A stretch of 47,622 nucleotides of DNA, taken from assembly GCA_035534455.1 (NCBI GenBank), contig DATLRV010000036.1, positions 1 to 47,622 on the forward strand, given 5' to 3'. The position numbers were made by a program, and so were the translations under genes. This stretch comes from JAJYVT01 sp035534455. GTDB taxonomy: Bacteria > Actinomycetota > Acidimicrobiia > Acidimicrobiales > RAAP-2. Shown here piece after piece: positions 18,176-31,144 of the stretch. Below the pieces are notes generated by a model. It saw nothing but the letters and a program-made list of their open reading frames with translations. It ran no database searches and was not told where the DNA came from. How positions within the stretch are numbered: position 1 is the stretch's first letter; each line of letters opens with the position of its first letter.

Positions 18176-19669
18176 CTACTTCCGCCGGTAGCGGTACTGG
18201 TCGGCGCTGGAACTCGGGGACGCGCCGCCGGCATTGTGCACGTGGACCGCGACCGTGCCAGTCCCAGGCGGCGACACCACTGTGATCTGCGTGCTCGACA
18301 CGACCTTGAAGCGGCCGGACACCGAGCCGAAGGTCACGGCCGTCACCCATGTGAACCCCGACCCGAGGATCGTGACGTCGGTACCGCCCCGCGCTCGTCC
18401 GTTGGTGGGAAGCAGCTGCGCCACGGTCGGCGGCCCCGGTGGGGCAACCCGGAAGGAGAGGGCGTCGGACGTGACGGCACCCGCGACGTCGGGGACGGGC
18501 GGCTCGACCGTGACTTCGACGGTGTAGTGATGATCGGGCGTGACTCGCACGCTCGGCAACGTGACCGACACCGAGCTCCCCGCGGCGAGCGAGATGCGGC
18601 GCGGCTTGCTCTGCGTCACGATGCCTGTGGCCGTACCGGTGGCTGGGGTCGTGCCGCTCGTGCCTGTCGTGCCTGTCCCGCCGCTCGTGCCTGTCCCGCC
18701 GCTCGTGCCTGTCCCGCCTGTCCCACCGCTCGTCGCGGTGCTCGGCGCGCTCCCGACCTCCCTGAGCGTGGCGCGGACGACGATGCGGTGGGCGGCGACG
18801 TTGCCGGCGTTCTCGACCACGACCGAGATCCCGACGCGGCCGGTCGGGGGAAGCACGGAGACGCTTTGTGTGGTCCCGGTTCCCGCTGACGGGACCGGCG
18901 CAGGTGTCAACGCAAGGGTGTGCGCCAGGAGCTCCACGCGGTGGACGGCAGCGAGCGTGGCGGAGCTCACCAGCGCGTCGGCCATGGCGGTCGTGCCGCT
19001 CGAGGACCAGGCTGCGGTCGCGCTCGACCAGACGGACGACGGCAGGCGTGCGTGGCCGGGTGCGTTGCGCAGCGCGTGGCGCCCCGCCGCGTAGTCCCGG
19101 TCACCTCGGGCGAGGAGCGCGCCCGCGGCGTCGAGCTTCGCCGCGGCCCCGGCAGCGGTGAGTCGCCGCGCAACCACCCCCGAGTGCGCGGGGTCCGGCG
19201 CACCCGCCACGGGAACGGGCGTCATCCCGAGCAGGCGGTCGACGGCCGTCCGGATCGTCAGCATCGCGATTGCCCGGTCGGACATGGCGGCCGCCACGGC
19301 CACTCCCGCGCCGCCCGCGGGTGACGGCGATGCGGCTGTCGCCGCCTCTCGCGCCAGCGAGGCGCTGGACCGCACGAGTGTGTCGAGCTCGAGCTCGAGC
19401 TCGCTGCGCTGCTGCGCGGTCATCGAGGCAAGCACCGTGTGGAGCTTCCTGCCGAGCCGGTTGGACGCCTGGACGACCGGACGCGCCTGCAATGCGAAGG
19501 ACCGGTCGACCGACCGAAGGTAGCCCGTGGATTGCGACGGCACGCGGAGCAGGCCGCCGATGATCACGGCGAGGACGACCGCGCCCATGACGATGCCGAC
19601 AAGGGCGGTTGCAGCCGCGCGAGAGACGTGGCGCCGGCGCCGGCGTCGGCGACGGTCGATGGGAGGCAC
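18176..19669 (-). CDS. Membrane-anchored protein with a TIG/IPT domain, function unknown
   Basis: I do not recognise this 497-residue protein as a named family. It has a very basic N terminus (a run of Arg), one membrane helix at about residues 20-43, then an Ala-rich, mostly helical outer region to about 260. A beta-rich segment at about 270-400 (SVSVLPPTGRVGISVVVENAGNV onward in part) looks like a CARDB or Ig-like domain and is interrupted by a Gly/Thr/Ser linker built of GTSGGTGTSGG-type repeats. The last 85 residues are a clear TIG/IPT domain (GGTDVTILGSGFTWVTAVTF). It is likely a cell-surface protein. It lies between sqdB and gltA on the same strand. Confidence 0.7.
   Translation of the reverse strand: MPPIDRRRRRRRRHVSRAAATALVGIVMGAVVLAVIIGGLLRVPSQSTGYLRSVDRSFALQARPVVQASNRLGRKLHTVLASMTAQQRSELELELDTLVRSSASLAREAATAASPSPAGGAGVAVAAAMSDRAIAMLTIRTAVDRLLGMTPVPVAGAPDPAHSGVVARRLTAAGAAAKLDAAGALLARGDRDYAAGRHALRNAPGHARLPSSVWSSATAAWSSSGTTAMADALVSSATLAAVHRVELLAHTLALTPAPVPSAGTGTTQSVSVLPPTGRVGISVVVENAGNVAAHRIVVRATLREVGSAPSTATSGGTGGTGTSGGTGTSGGTGTTGTSGTTPATGTATGIVTQSKPRRISLAAGSSVSVTLPSVRVTPDHHYTVEVTVEPPVPDVAGAVTSDALSFRVAPPGPPTVAQLLPTNGRARGGTDVTILGSGFTWVTAVTFGSVSGRFKVVSSTQITVVSPPGTGTVAVHVHNAGGASPSSSADQYRYRRK
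18669..18727. repeat. 18-bp tandem repeats encoding a Gly/Thr linker
   Basis: Units of GTGCCTGTCCCGCCGCTC recur about three times in frame inside the TIG-domain gene and produce the GTSGGT-type linker. Confidence 0.75.
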
Positions 19670-19752
19670 CGGCGCGTGACGCTATCGCCGCGTCCCGGCG
19701 CCCGAGGGTGCAGGCGCAGGCGAGCGGCACCCGCCCCCGGTGCGTCCCCGGC

Positions 19753-20988
19753 TTACGCCTCGGAGGGCTCGGCCTCCACGGCGGCCGCAGGCGCCTCCAT
19801 GCTTGCCCTGGGTCCGGCGGCACCGGAGGTGACGAGGACGCTTGCCGTGCTCCGCCACTCGACGGTCGGCCCGATCGCCCGACGGTCGACGCGGTCACGG
19901 TGCCGCTCGACCACCGAGAGGAGGGACGCGAGCGTCTTGGAATTGAGCAGGTGCGGGACGAGGCCGAGGTCGAGCAGCTTGGTGTGCGCCGCCCTGTAGT
20001 AGTGCTCTTGCTTCTCCACCCGGGGGTCGTCGAGGTGCGAGATCTCCGCATTCCCGGGATACGCGTCGGCCACCATCTCGGCGAGCTGCATCACGGAGAA
20101 AGACTCGGTGAACTGGTTGAACACGCGGTACTCGCCGGGCTCCGCGGGATTCACGCAGGCGAGCTCGACACAGGCGAGGGTGTCGCGGATGTCGAGCATG
20201 CCGCGGGTCTGCCCGCCCTTGCCGTACACGGTCAGCGGGTGGCCGACGACGGCTTGGACGCAGAACCGGTTCAGCACGGTGCCGAACACGCCGTCGTAGT
20301 CGAACCGGGTGGCGAGGTCTGGGTGGAGGCCGGTCTCGGGCGTCTCCTGGCCGTAGACGATGCCCTGGTTGAGGTCGGTGGACCGCAGCCCCCAGATGCG
20401 ACAGGCGAACGTGATGTTGTGGCTGTCGTGCACCTTCGACAGGTGGTAGAAGGAGCCCGGCTGCTTGGGATAGGGCAGGACGTCGGTCCGCCCGCGGTGC
20501 GTGATCTCGATGAACCCCTCTTCGATGTCGATGTTGGGGGTGCCGTACTCGCCCATGGTGCCGAGCTTCACGAGGTGAATCGACGGGTCGACGTCGGCGA
20601 TCGCGTACAGCAGGTTCAGCGTCCCGACGACGTTGTTGACCTGCGTGTAGACCGCGTGGTTCTGGTCGATCATCGAGTACGGCGCGGACCGCTGCTCGGC
20701 GAAGTGCACGACGGCCTCCGGCGCGAATTCCTTGATCGTCCGGTGGACGAACGGCGCGTCCGTGAGGTCCCCCACGTAGGTCGAGAGCTTGAGGCCGGAC
20801 ACCTCCTCCCACACGCGAACCCGGTGCTGGAGGTGCTTGATCGGGACCAGGCTGTCCACGCCCATCTCGAAGTCGTACTGACGCCGAGCGAAGTTGTCGA
20901 CGACGCCGACGTCGTGGCCGCGACCCGACAGGTGCAGCGCAACCGGCCAGCCCAGGTACCCATCTCCCCCAAGAACCAGGATCCTCAC
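19753..20988 (-). CDS. sqdB: UDP-sulfoquinovose synthase (SQD1/SqdB type)
   Basis: This 411-residue short-chain dehydrogenase/reductase matches UDP-sulfoquinovose synthase, which makes the sulfonated sugar head group of sulfoquinovosyl lipids from UDP-glucose and sulfite. The NAD-binding start is ILVLGGDGYLGWPVALHL. Diagnostic segments shared with plant SQD1 are HFAEQRSAPYSMID, KLGTMGEYGTPNIDIEEG, SFYHLSKVHDSHNI and PLTVYGKGGQTRG. The catalytic Thr144, Tyr181 and Lys185 are all present. GTG at 20988 has GAGGAG seven bases upstream. About 30 extra Ala/Pro/Glu-rich residues end the protein. No sulfolipid glycosyltransferase gene is adjacent. Confidence 0.9.
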   Translation of the reverse strand: MRILVLGGDGYLGWPVALHLSGRGHDVGVVDNFARRQYDFEMGVDSLVPIKHLQHRVRVWEEVSGLKLSTYVGDLTDAPFVHRTIKEFAPEAVVHFAEQRSAPYSMIDQNHAVYTQVNNVVGTLNLLYAIADVDPSIHLVKLGTMGEYGTPNIDIEEGFIEITHRGRTDVLPYPKQPGSFYHLSKVHDSHNITFACRIWGLRSTDLNQGIVYGQETPETGLHPDLATRFDYDGVFGTVLNRFCVQAVVGHPLTVYGKGGQTRGMLDIRDTLACVELACVNPAEPGEYRVFNQFTESFSVMQLAEMVADAYPGNAEISHLDDPRVEKQEHYYRAAHTKLLDLGLVPHLLNSKTLASLLSVVERHRDRVDRRAIGPTVEWRSTASVLVTSGAAGPRASMEAPAAAVEAEPSEA

Positions 20989-21020
20989 AGATGGACTCCT
21001 CTCGTCCGTACCGCACGCCG

Positions 21021-21053
21021 CGCCGCGTCACGGCAATGCATTCGCCGCGTCAC
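21021..21053. promoter_or_regulatory. Spaced direct repeat ahead of sqdB
   Basis: CGCCGCGTCAC occurs at 21021-21031 and 21043-21053, 22 bases apart, about two helix turns. The copies lie 33-65 bases before the sqdB start codon and could bind a regulator. Confidence 0.35.
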
Positions 21054-21115
21054 TCTGACGGTTCTGGCTGGGAAAGACCTGAGAACGTGCCCAAAGGAGC
21101 CTTACGACTTGCTGG

Positions 21116-24100
21116 TCAACCGGTGCGCATCGCCCGGTGCACCTCGTCCATGGCCGCCTCCAGGTCCTCCACCGGGCGCGCGATGGCGTCGTCTCCCCGG
21201 AGAAAGAGGAGGGTGCACCGGCGAACCGGGCGGCCCGTCGCGGCTTCGACCGCTGCCGCGTAGGCGGCGCCCTGCAGCCGGTAGCGGGCGGAGAGCCGCG
21301 TCACCTCGTCGTCGCTCCGGACCCGGTCGGTCTTGTAGTCGACCACCTCGAGCCCGTCGGGGCCTTCGAAGAGGAGGTCCACGAAGCCCTCCAGCACGCC
21401 CGCACCGAGGGGCGCGGCGACATAGAGCTCCCGCCAGTGGCGCCCGCCCACCGCCCGCCGGACGATCGCGCTGTCGAGCGCCGCCCGGGCCAGCGCGGCG
21501 ACCTCCGCCCAACGCGTCGGCACCCCTTCGGCGGCGGCGTGCGCGCGGGCCATCGCCTCGACACCGGCACCCGTGCGCAGGTCGACGGTCTGCAGCACGG
21601 CGTGGACGGCGCGCCCGAGCGCGGTCCCGGCACGCCCTCGCCGCCACAGCGTGCGCGCGCCCGCGGCGCCGTCACCCGCGTCCTCCTCCGGACCTGCTGT
21701 CCCGGCTGTGTCGTCAGGCTCGTCGTGGAGACCGCTTCCGGCAGCCACCGACTCTGGCGCTGCACCTGCGAGCTTCGCGACCGCCGTCGCCGAGATGACG
21801 GACGAGCGGGTGGCGAGCCGACGCTCCCGGTCGCGCACCCAGCGCTCGAGGGACGCAGGATCGTCCACGCCGGCCGGCGCGCCCCTCCTCCTCCCGGAGC
21901 GCGCCGGGGTCGTGCCCGGTACCGCCTGGGCGGGCGCGGACGCCGGCCGCGCATCCTCGGTCCCGGCCTCCCGGTCGTCGCAGAGGTGCCGCACGCCGTC
22001 GAGCACGGCCTCGAGCGCAGCAGCCGTGCTCGTCCCCGACCGCTGTGGACGGTGGACGCTCACGACGAGGTGGTTCTGGGCGCGAGTCAGGGCCACGTAG
22101 AGAAGGCGCAGCCGTTCGCGCTCGAAGATCCGCTGCTCTGCCTGACGCGCCGCGTCGTAGCCGCCGGTGCAGATTGTCCTTCGGACTGCGAGCTCGACCC
22201 CGTCTTGGCCGAACAGCACCGCGGGCGCCGTGATCGCCTGCGGCGTCGCGCCGAGGCCGACGACGGCGACGACCGGGAACTCGAGGCCCTTGGCGGCGTG
22301 GACGGTCATGATCGAGACGGCAGGGGCGTCGGCTTCCGGCAGCACCACCTCGGTGACCCGCGCGTCCTCGTCCCGCTGGACGTCCACCCATGCCAGGTAC
22401 TGGCGGAGCGTGCCCGGCGAGGTCTCAGTGAACTGGCGGGCTTGGTCCATGACGAAACGCAGCCGGCGCCACTCCTCCCGCCAGCGGCGCCCGTCGAGCG
22501 CCGCGGCCAATTGCCGCGCCTCGTCGACCACGCGGGCGACGAGCTCGCTCACACCGGTCCACGTCCGGGCGCCGTGCAGGGTGCGCAGCCGCAGGAGCCC
22601 CAGCAGTACCGGGTCCTCGGCGGGGAGCGTCGCCGGGGGGTCGACGCGGTAGTCCCAGTGCCCCCCTGCCAACCGGTGGCGGAGCAGGTCGTCGTCCCCG
22701 CAGGCAAAACCCGGCGTGCGCAGTGCGGCCACGACGGACGCACTGTCGGAGGGATCGTCGATCGCGTGCAGCACGTGGAGGAGCTCCTGCACCTCGCGGG
22801 TGTCGTAGACGAGCGAGCTCGACTCGAGGCGGTAGTCGATGCCGGCCGCGTCGAACGCCGCCTCGAGCGCCGGGACCGAGGTCCGCGTCGGAACGAGCAC
22901 CGCGACGTCGTCGAGCTGGACGGGGCGACCGCCGGCGCCCACCAGCCACCCCTCGTCCACCGCCCGGCGGAGCAGCGCGGCCACCTCCTCCGCTTCGAGG
23001 TTCCTCGTCGCGGACGCGGACAGCTCGTGGTCCGCCCCAGCGCCCACGACGCTGACGGCCGGCGGGGACCCTGCTGCGGCGCGTCGCGCCGCGCGCGAGG
23101 GCGCGTAGGCCGGCTGCACATCCTGCTCGCCGTCGCCGACGACGAGCTCGAAGACCGCGTTGACCCAGTCGACGATCCCCGGCGCTGAACGGAAGTTCGT
23201 CACGAGCCGAGCCTCGGAGGTCGCCACATCGTCGCGCGTGCGGAGGAACGTGCCGACGTGGGCGCGCCGGAAGGCGTAGATCGACTGGAGTGGGTCGCCC
23301 ACGAAGAAGAGCGCACCGGGCACCGTGGCCAGGTCCCACCACGGGACCTCCCCCACCGGTGCACCCGGCTCGGCGGCGATCATCGTCACGAGCTCGGCCT
23401 GGAGGGGGTCGGTGTCCTGGTACTCGTCGACCAACACGTACCGGTACTCCTCGTGGAGCGCTGCGCGCACGTCAGGACGGTTCCGCACCAGCTCGCACGC
23501 GAGCACGAGGAGGTCGTGGAACTGGAGGCGCCCCTCGTGCTGTCGCCGACGCGCGGCGGCGACGGCGAGCTCGGCGAGGGCCTCTGCCACCACCTCCATC
23601 GCCCCTGCCACCGCTCGGCGTGCCGCGCCCTGGCGCGCGGCCTCCGCTTCGTCGAGGAGCTCGACCACCTCGGCTTTGCGTCCGCCCCACGCGTTCGCCG
23701 TGCCCCTCGTCCGGGCCGACAACCGGCGCGGCGGCCACACCAGCATCCGCAGGAGCTGGAGCTCGTCGCCCCCGGTGCGCTCGAGGTGTCCGAGGTACGG
23801 GCGGAGGAGCTCGAGATGGCCGAGCAGCCCGTCGTCGGGGTCGTTGCACAGCGGCCCGAGCGCCAGAGCCCGGCGCAGCAGCGCGACGACCGGCTCGGCG
23901 TCCAGGCGCGGCAACCCGCGGGAGGCGGCGCGCCGTCCCGGCGCAGCGTTCCCCAGACGATCCCAATTCTCGCCCATCCGGCGGACGATCGTGCGCAACT
24001 TGCCAAGGTCCGCGCCGGCGACGATCGCCCACTGCACCGCCTGCGCCCGGCCCTCGTCGGCGAGAAGCCCGTCCACCGTGTCGACCCAGTGCTCGTCGAG

Positions 24101-24681
24101 GTCCGCGAGCGAGCGCGCCTCGTCGAGGACGTCGAACGTGGGCGGGAGCCCCGCATCGAACGGGTAGGCGGAGAGAATCCGCCGCGCGAACCCGTGCAGG
24201 GTCGTGATCGCCGCCCCGTCGAGCGCACCGAGGGCCTCCCCCGCACGTTGCAGCTTGTCGGACTCGGGGTTCGCGGACGTGACGACCTCGTCGAGCGCCT
24301 CACCGACACGCTCGCGGAGCTCGGCCGCCGCGGCCTCGGTGAAGGTGATGACCGCGAGCTGGTCGACGCGGGCGGCTCCGGTGAGCAGCACGTGCAGGAC
24401 GCGTTCGACGAGATGCCGCGTCTTTCCGCTCCCGGCTCCCGCGACCGCGAAGACCGTCTGGTCGAGCTCGGTGGCGATGCGCACCCGGTCGTCCTGGTCG
24501 ACGGGGGGGTCCGCCAGCGCGGCCGCGTCTCGGGCGGCCGCGTCTCTGGCGGCCGCGTCTCGGGCGGCCGCGTCTGCGCCCCGCATCGCGGCCGCGTCTT
24601 CGGCGGGGCCTGACGGCGCGAACAGGAGCAGCTGTACCGGATCGTCCCCGGTCGTGGGCACGGGGTCGCCGAGCCGGCCGC

Positions 24682-24685
<4 letters not shown>
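21116..24685 (-). CDS. addA: AddA-type helicase-nuclease
   Basis: A 1189-residue UvrD-like superfamily 1 helicase fused to a RecB-type nuclease; with AddB it processes double-strand breaks for recombination. Helicase motifs are intact: GAGSGKT (residues 83-89), DEYQD (420-424), VGDPLQSIYAFRRA, LVTNFRSAPGIV, MTVHAAKGLEFPVV and LLYVALTRAQNHLVV. The C-terminal nuclease carries EGFVD (about 1099) and VVDYKTD (about 1114) followed by a Gln and a Tyr, so it should be active. The reading frame stays open far upstream, but ATG at 24685 is right because it overlaps the addB stop (ATGA). Residues 37-57 are an AARDA repeat from tandem 15-bp DNA units. Confidence 0.93.
24519..24599. repeat. 15-bp tandem repeats with NotI sites in addA
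   Basis: GCGGCCGCGTCT plus three bases repeats four times from 24519 to 24578, with a fifth copy of the 12-base core at 24588-24599. Each unit carries GCGGCCGC. It encodes the AARDA repeats in the AddA N terminus, before the helicase domain. Confidence 0.92.
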
Positions 24686-27978
<3,293 letters not shown>

Positions 27979-28013
27979 AGTACCGACGGGCTGTCACGGC
28001 GGCGGCGACGGGC

Positions 28014-28019
28014 TACCGT
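28014..28019 (+). promoter_or_regulatory. -10 box of a predicted leaderless promoter (phoU-like gene)
   Basis: TACCGT ends eight bases before the GTG at 28028. Confidence 0.45.
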
Positions 28020-28027
28020 CGGGCGCG

Positions 28028-28807
28028 GTGGGGCGCCTTTCCATCCTGGCCAGCCAGGCCGTCCGGACGCGGCTCGATCGGCGCACGGGCGCGCCGCAGG
28101 GCGTCGAGCCCCCCGCACCGGGGGCCGAGCCGTCCGGGCGCGCCGACCGGTCGCGACCGAGCGCCGGGGTCCTCGAGGAGATCGACCGGATGGTCGTCCA
28201 CGTCGTCGCGCTGGTGGGCGGCGAGGCGATCGCCGGAGCGACCCACGCCCTCTTGGCCTGCGACCGGGAGGCCGCCAAGCTGTTGATGGTCCGCGACGAG
28301 CTGGTCGACGAGCAGATCGCGGCGATCAGCACCCTCGCCCAGCGACAGCTCGTCTCGGGCCGGACGACGGAGTCCGAGCGGGCGGAGCTGGTGATGGTGC
28401 TGCGGATGCTCCCCGACCTCGACCGCAACGGCGACCTCGCAGAGCACGTGGCACGCCTGGCCGCCCGCGGGCTCGGTGCCGAGATGTCTCCGCGCAGCCG
28501 TGGGCTCGTCGAGCGCATGGGTGAGGTGGCGTCCGCCATCTGGGCCAGCACCGCCGATGCGTTCTCGGAGCGCTCCCCCCAGGCCGGCACGGTCGTGGAC
28601 GCCCTCGACGACGAGATGGACGAGCTCCACGTCGGGCTCACCGCCGAGCTCGCGACGGGCGCCATGCCGGTCCCGGTCGCGATCGAGCTCGCGATGGTCG
28701 GCCGGTTCTACGAGCGCTTCGGGGACCACGCCGTCAACCTGGCGCGCCGGATGTCGGCGTTCACCTTGGGGGCCGGGTCCGAACCACCGGGTCCCGGCGC
28801 CGCCTGA
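28028..28807 (+). CDS. PhoU-like protein
   Basis: A 259-residue helical protein with two PhoU repeats. The family's metal-binding E/D-x-x-x-D motifs appear in modified form: DLDRNGDLAEHVARLA in the first repeat and FYERFGDHAVNLARRM in the second. PhoU proteins usually damp phosphate uptake together with the Pst transporter and PhoR/PhoB. No pst or two-component gene lies near, so this may be an orphan regulator of another phosphate process. An extra N-terminal segment of about 45 residues, rich in Pro, Arg and Gly, precedes the first repeat. It diverges from addB across only 49 bases. Confidence 0.83.
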   Translation: MGRLSILASQAVRTRLDRRTGAPQGVEPPAPGAEPSGRADRSRPSAGVLEEIDRMVVHVVALVGGEAIAGATHALLACDREAAKLLMVRDELVDEQIAAISTLAQRQLVSGRTTESERAELVMVLRMLPDLDRNGDLAEHVARLAARGLGAEMSPRSRGLVERMGEVASAIWASTADAFSERSPQAGTVVDALDDEMDELHVGLTAELATGAMPVPVAIELAMVGRFYERFGDHAVNLARRMSAFTLGAGSEPPGPGAA

Positions 28808-28834
28808 CCGACGACCCGGGGGTGCCCCTCGCCG

Positions 28835-29854
28835 TCAGCGCCCCCCGACGAGCAGCTCCGCGATCTGCACCGCGTTCAGGGCAGCCCCCTTGCGGAGGTT
28901 GTCGCCGACGACGAACAGGGCGAGGCCGCCGCCGTCCGCCCGTCGGATGCGCCCGACGAGGGAGGCGTCGCGGCCGGCCGCGTGGAGAGGCGTCGGCAGC
29001 TCGGAGAGCTCGACGCCGGGAGCGTCCGCGAGAAGGTCGCTCGCCTCGCCCGGGGAGAGCTCTCGGGAGAACTCCGCCACGATCGCGGCCGAGTGCCCGG
29101 TGAACACCGGCACGCGCACGCACGTGCAGGCCACCGCGAGGTCCGGGATCGAAAGGATCTTGCGGCTCTCGTTGCGGTACTTCTGCTCCTCGTCGGTCTC
29201 GAGCGACCCGTCGTCGACGAGCTTCCCCGCGAGCGGCACCACGTTGTGCGCGATCGGCGCCGGGAACGTCATTGGCTCGGGGAAGTCCACCGCAGCGCCG
29301 TCGAACGTGAGGTCCGCGGCACGCGCCGCGGTCTTCTCGAGCTGGTCTTCGAGCTCGGACACGCCGGCACGACCCGCCCCCGACACGGCCTGATAGCTCG
29401 CGACCACGAGCCGGCGCAGGCCCGCCGCGTCGTGGAGCGGCTTGAGGACGGGCATTGCCGCCATCGTCGTGCAGTTCGGGTTCGCGACGATGCCCTTGGG
29501 GACCCGCGAGAGGGCGTCGGGGTTCACCTCCGCCACGACGAGCGGCACCTCGGGATCCATCCGCCACGCCGACGTGTTGTCGATGACGGTCGCGCCTGCG
29601 GCCGCAAGACGCGGCGCCAGCTCGCGCGAGGCGGTCGCACCGGTCGAGCACAGGGCGAGGTCCAGACCCGAGAGGTCGGCGGTCGCGGCGTCCTCAACGA
29701 CGACGCGTTCCCCCTGCCATTCGAGCACGGTCCCGGCGGACCGGGCCGAACCGAAGAAGCGGATCGCGTCGACGGGGAAAGCGCGCTCCGCCAGGATGGA
29801 CCGCATCACCTGGCCGACCTGTCCGGCGGCGCCGAAGACCCCGAGCCTCGCCAT
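28835..29854 (-). CDS. asd: Aspartate-semialdehyde dehydrogenase
   Basis: The 339-residue enzyme reduces aspartyl phosphate with NADPH to aspartate semialdehyde, the branch point to lysine, diaminopimelate, methionine and threonine. The NADP fold opens with LGVFGAAGQVGQVM, the catalytic cysteine is Cys128 in VANPNCTTMAAMP, and the substrate region includes SYQAVSGAGRAG and VPVFTGHSAAIVAEF. It is 29 bases downstream of lysC, which makes its substrate, so the two form the usual pair. ATG at 29854 is the family start. Confidence 0.97.
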   Translation of the reverse strand: MARLGVFGAAGQVGQVMRSILAERAFPVDAIRFFGSARSAGTVLEWQGERVVVEDAATADLSGLDLALCSTGATASRELAPRLAAAGATVIDNTSAWRMDPEVPLVVAEVNPDALSRVPKGIVANPNCTTMAAMPVLKPLHDAAGLRRLVVASYQAVSGAGRAGVSELEDQLEKTAARAADLTFDGAAVDFPEPMTFPAPIAHNVVPLAGKLVDDGSLETDEEQKYRNESRKILSIPDLAVACTCVRVPVFTGHSAAIVAEFSRELSPGEASDLLADAPGVELSELPTPLHAAGRDASLVGRIRRADGGGLALFVVGDNLRKGAALNAVQIAELLVGGR

Positions 29855-29883
29855 CCGTGAAGCCTACCGTCGCGACGGGACCC

Positions 29884-31095
29884 TCACGCGAGGTCGAAGG
29901 CGCGGTGGAGCACGCGCACGGCACGCTCGGCATCCTCTTCCCGCACGATGCACGAGATGCGGATCGTCGAGGTCGAGATGAGGTCGATGTTGATCCCCTC
30001 GGCTGCGAGCGTCTCGAACATCGTCGCCGTCACCCCCGGGTGCGACTTCATCCCCGCGCCGATGACGGACACCTTCGAGATCCCCTGGTCCGAGGAGACC
30101 CCTGTCGCGCCGAGCTCGGTGAGGAGCCCGCTCACCCCGTCGACGGCGGTCGCCAGGTCGGTCCGGGGGACCGTGAAGGAGATGTCGGTCGTGCCGTGGA
30201 CCGACGCGTTCTGCACGATGTCGTCGACGTTGACCGATCGGTCCGCGAGCGCGCGGAAGAGGCGCGCGGCGATGCCCGGCTTGTCCTGCACGCCCGCCAC
30301 GGTCACCTTCGCCTGCGAGCTGTCGTGGACGACCGCGGTGACGACCGCCTGCTCCATTGCCTCATCCTCCTCCACGATCCACGTCCCCGGTTCCCAGGTG
30401 AAGCTGCTGCGGACCTGGAGCGGGACGCGGTGGTTGCGTGCGAACTCGGCCGAGCGCAGCTGCAGGACCCTTCCGCCTGCGGCGGCGATCTCGAGCATCT
30501 CCTCGAAGCTCACCCGGGACAGCTTGTGCGCGTCGGGCACGATCCTCGGGTCGGCGCTGAACACGCCCGTCACGTCGGTGTAGATCTCGCACGACTCCGC
30601 GCCGAGCACCGCCGCGAGCGCGACCGCCGTGAGGTCCGACGCCCCCCGCCCGAGCGTCGTCACGTCCTTGTCGGTGGACACGCCCTGGAAGCCTGCGACG
30701 ACGGGGACGGTCCCGGACTCGAGCGCCTCGGTGATGCGGCCGGCGCGGATGTCGACGATCTTCGCCTTCGTGTGGTCGGTGTCCGTGACGATGCCGGCCT
30801 GGCTCCCGGTGAAGGACGCGGCCGCCACCCCGAGCTCCGCCAGTGCCATGCACAACAGCGCCGTGGAGATCCTCTCGCCCGTGCTGACGAGCATGTCGTA
30901 CTCGCGGGGCGGCTGTACCGAGCTCACCTCCGTCGCGAGGCGGATCAGGTCGTCGGTGGTCTTGCCCATGGCGCTCACCACCACGACCACGTCCCTGCCG
31001 GCCCGGCGCGTGCGCGCGACGTGATCGGCGACCTCCCGGATGCGGTCGGCGTCCCCGACGGAGGTCCCGCCGTACTTCTGGACGACCAACGCCAT
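29884..31095 (-). CDS. lysC: Aspartate kinase
   Basis: The 403-residue enzyme phosphorylates aspartate. The kinase domain begins MALVVQKYGGTSVG and contains STGERISTALL, FQGVSTDKDVTTLGRGASD and the SCEIYTDVTGVFSADPR segment. Two ACT domains for amino-acid feedback occupy about residues 265-400. I start at ATG 31095, since upstream in-frame codons overlap the divergent cyclophilin start and lack homology. Many actinobacterial lysC genes have an internal start for a beta subunit; a candidate was not examined in detail. Confidence 0.96.
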   Translation of the reverse strand: MALVVQKYGGTSVGDADRIREVADHVARTRRAGRDVVVVVSAMGKTTDDLIRLATEVSSVQPPREYDMLVSTGERISTALLCMALAELGVAAASFTGSQAGIVTDTDHTKAKIVDIRAGRITEALESGTVPVVAGFQGVSTDKDVTTLGRGASDLTAVALAAVLGAESCEIYTDVTGVFSADPRIVPDAHKLSRVSFEEMLEIAAAGGRVLQLRSAEFARNHRVPLQVRSSFTWEPGTWIVEEDEAMEQAVVTAVVHDSSQAKVTVAGVQDKPGIAARLFRALADRSVNVDDIVQNASVHGTTDISFTVPRTDLATAVDGVSGLLTELGATGVSSDQGISKVSVIGAGMKSHPGVTATMFETLAAEGINIDLISTSTIRISCIVREEDAERAVRVLHRAFDLA

Positions 31096-31102
31096 GGGGC
31101 AG

Positions 31103-31108
31103 ACGCTA
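31103..31108 (-). promoter_or_regulatory. -10 box of a predicted leaderless promoter (lysC)
   Basis: TAGCGT on the minus strand ends seven bases before the ATG at 31095. Confidence 0.5.
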
Positions 31109-31130
31109 TCCGGGCCCGGCGCGGCCCCGA

Positions 31131-31136
31131 TAACGT
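31131..31136 (+). promoter_or_regulatory. -10 box of a predicted leaderless promoter (first cyclophilin)
   Basis: TAACGT ends eight bases before the GTG at 31145; the gene has no clear ribosome binding site. Confidence 0.45.
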
Positions 31137-31144
31137 GTGCGCCC

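Noticed and set aside
31040..31144. Longer N terminus of the first cyclophilin
   Set aside because: It would overlap the lysC start region, and the extra residues lack the basic-helix pattern. GTG at 31145 precedes the Lys/Arg-rich cytoplasmic segment.
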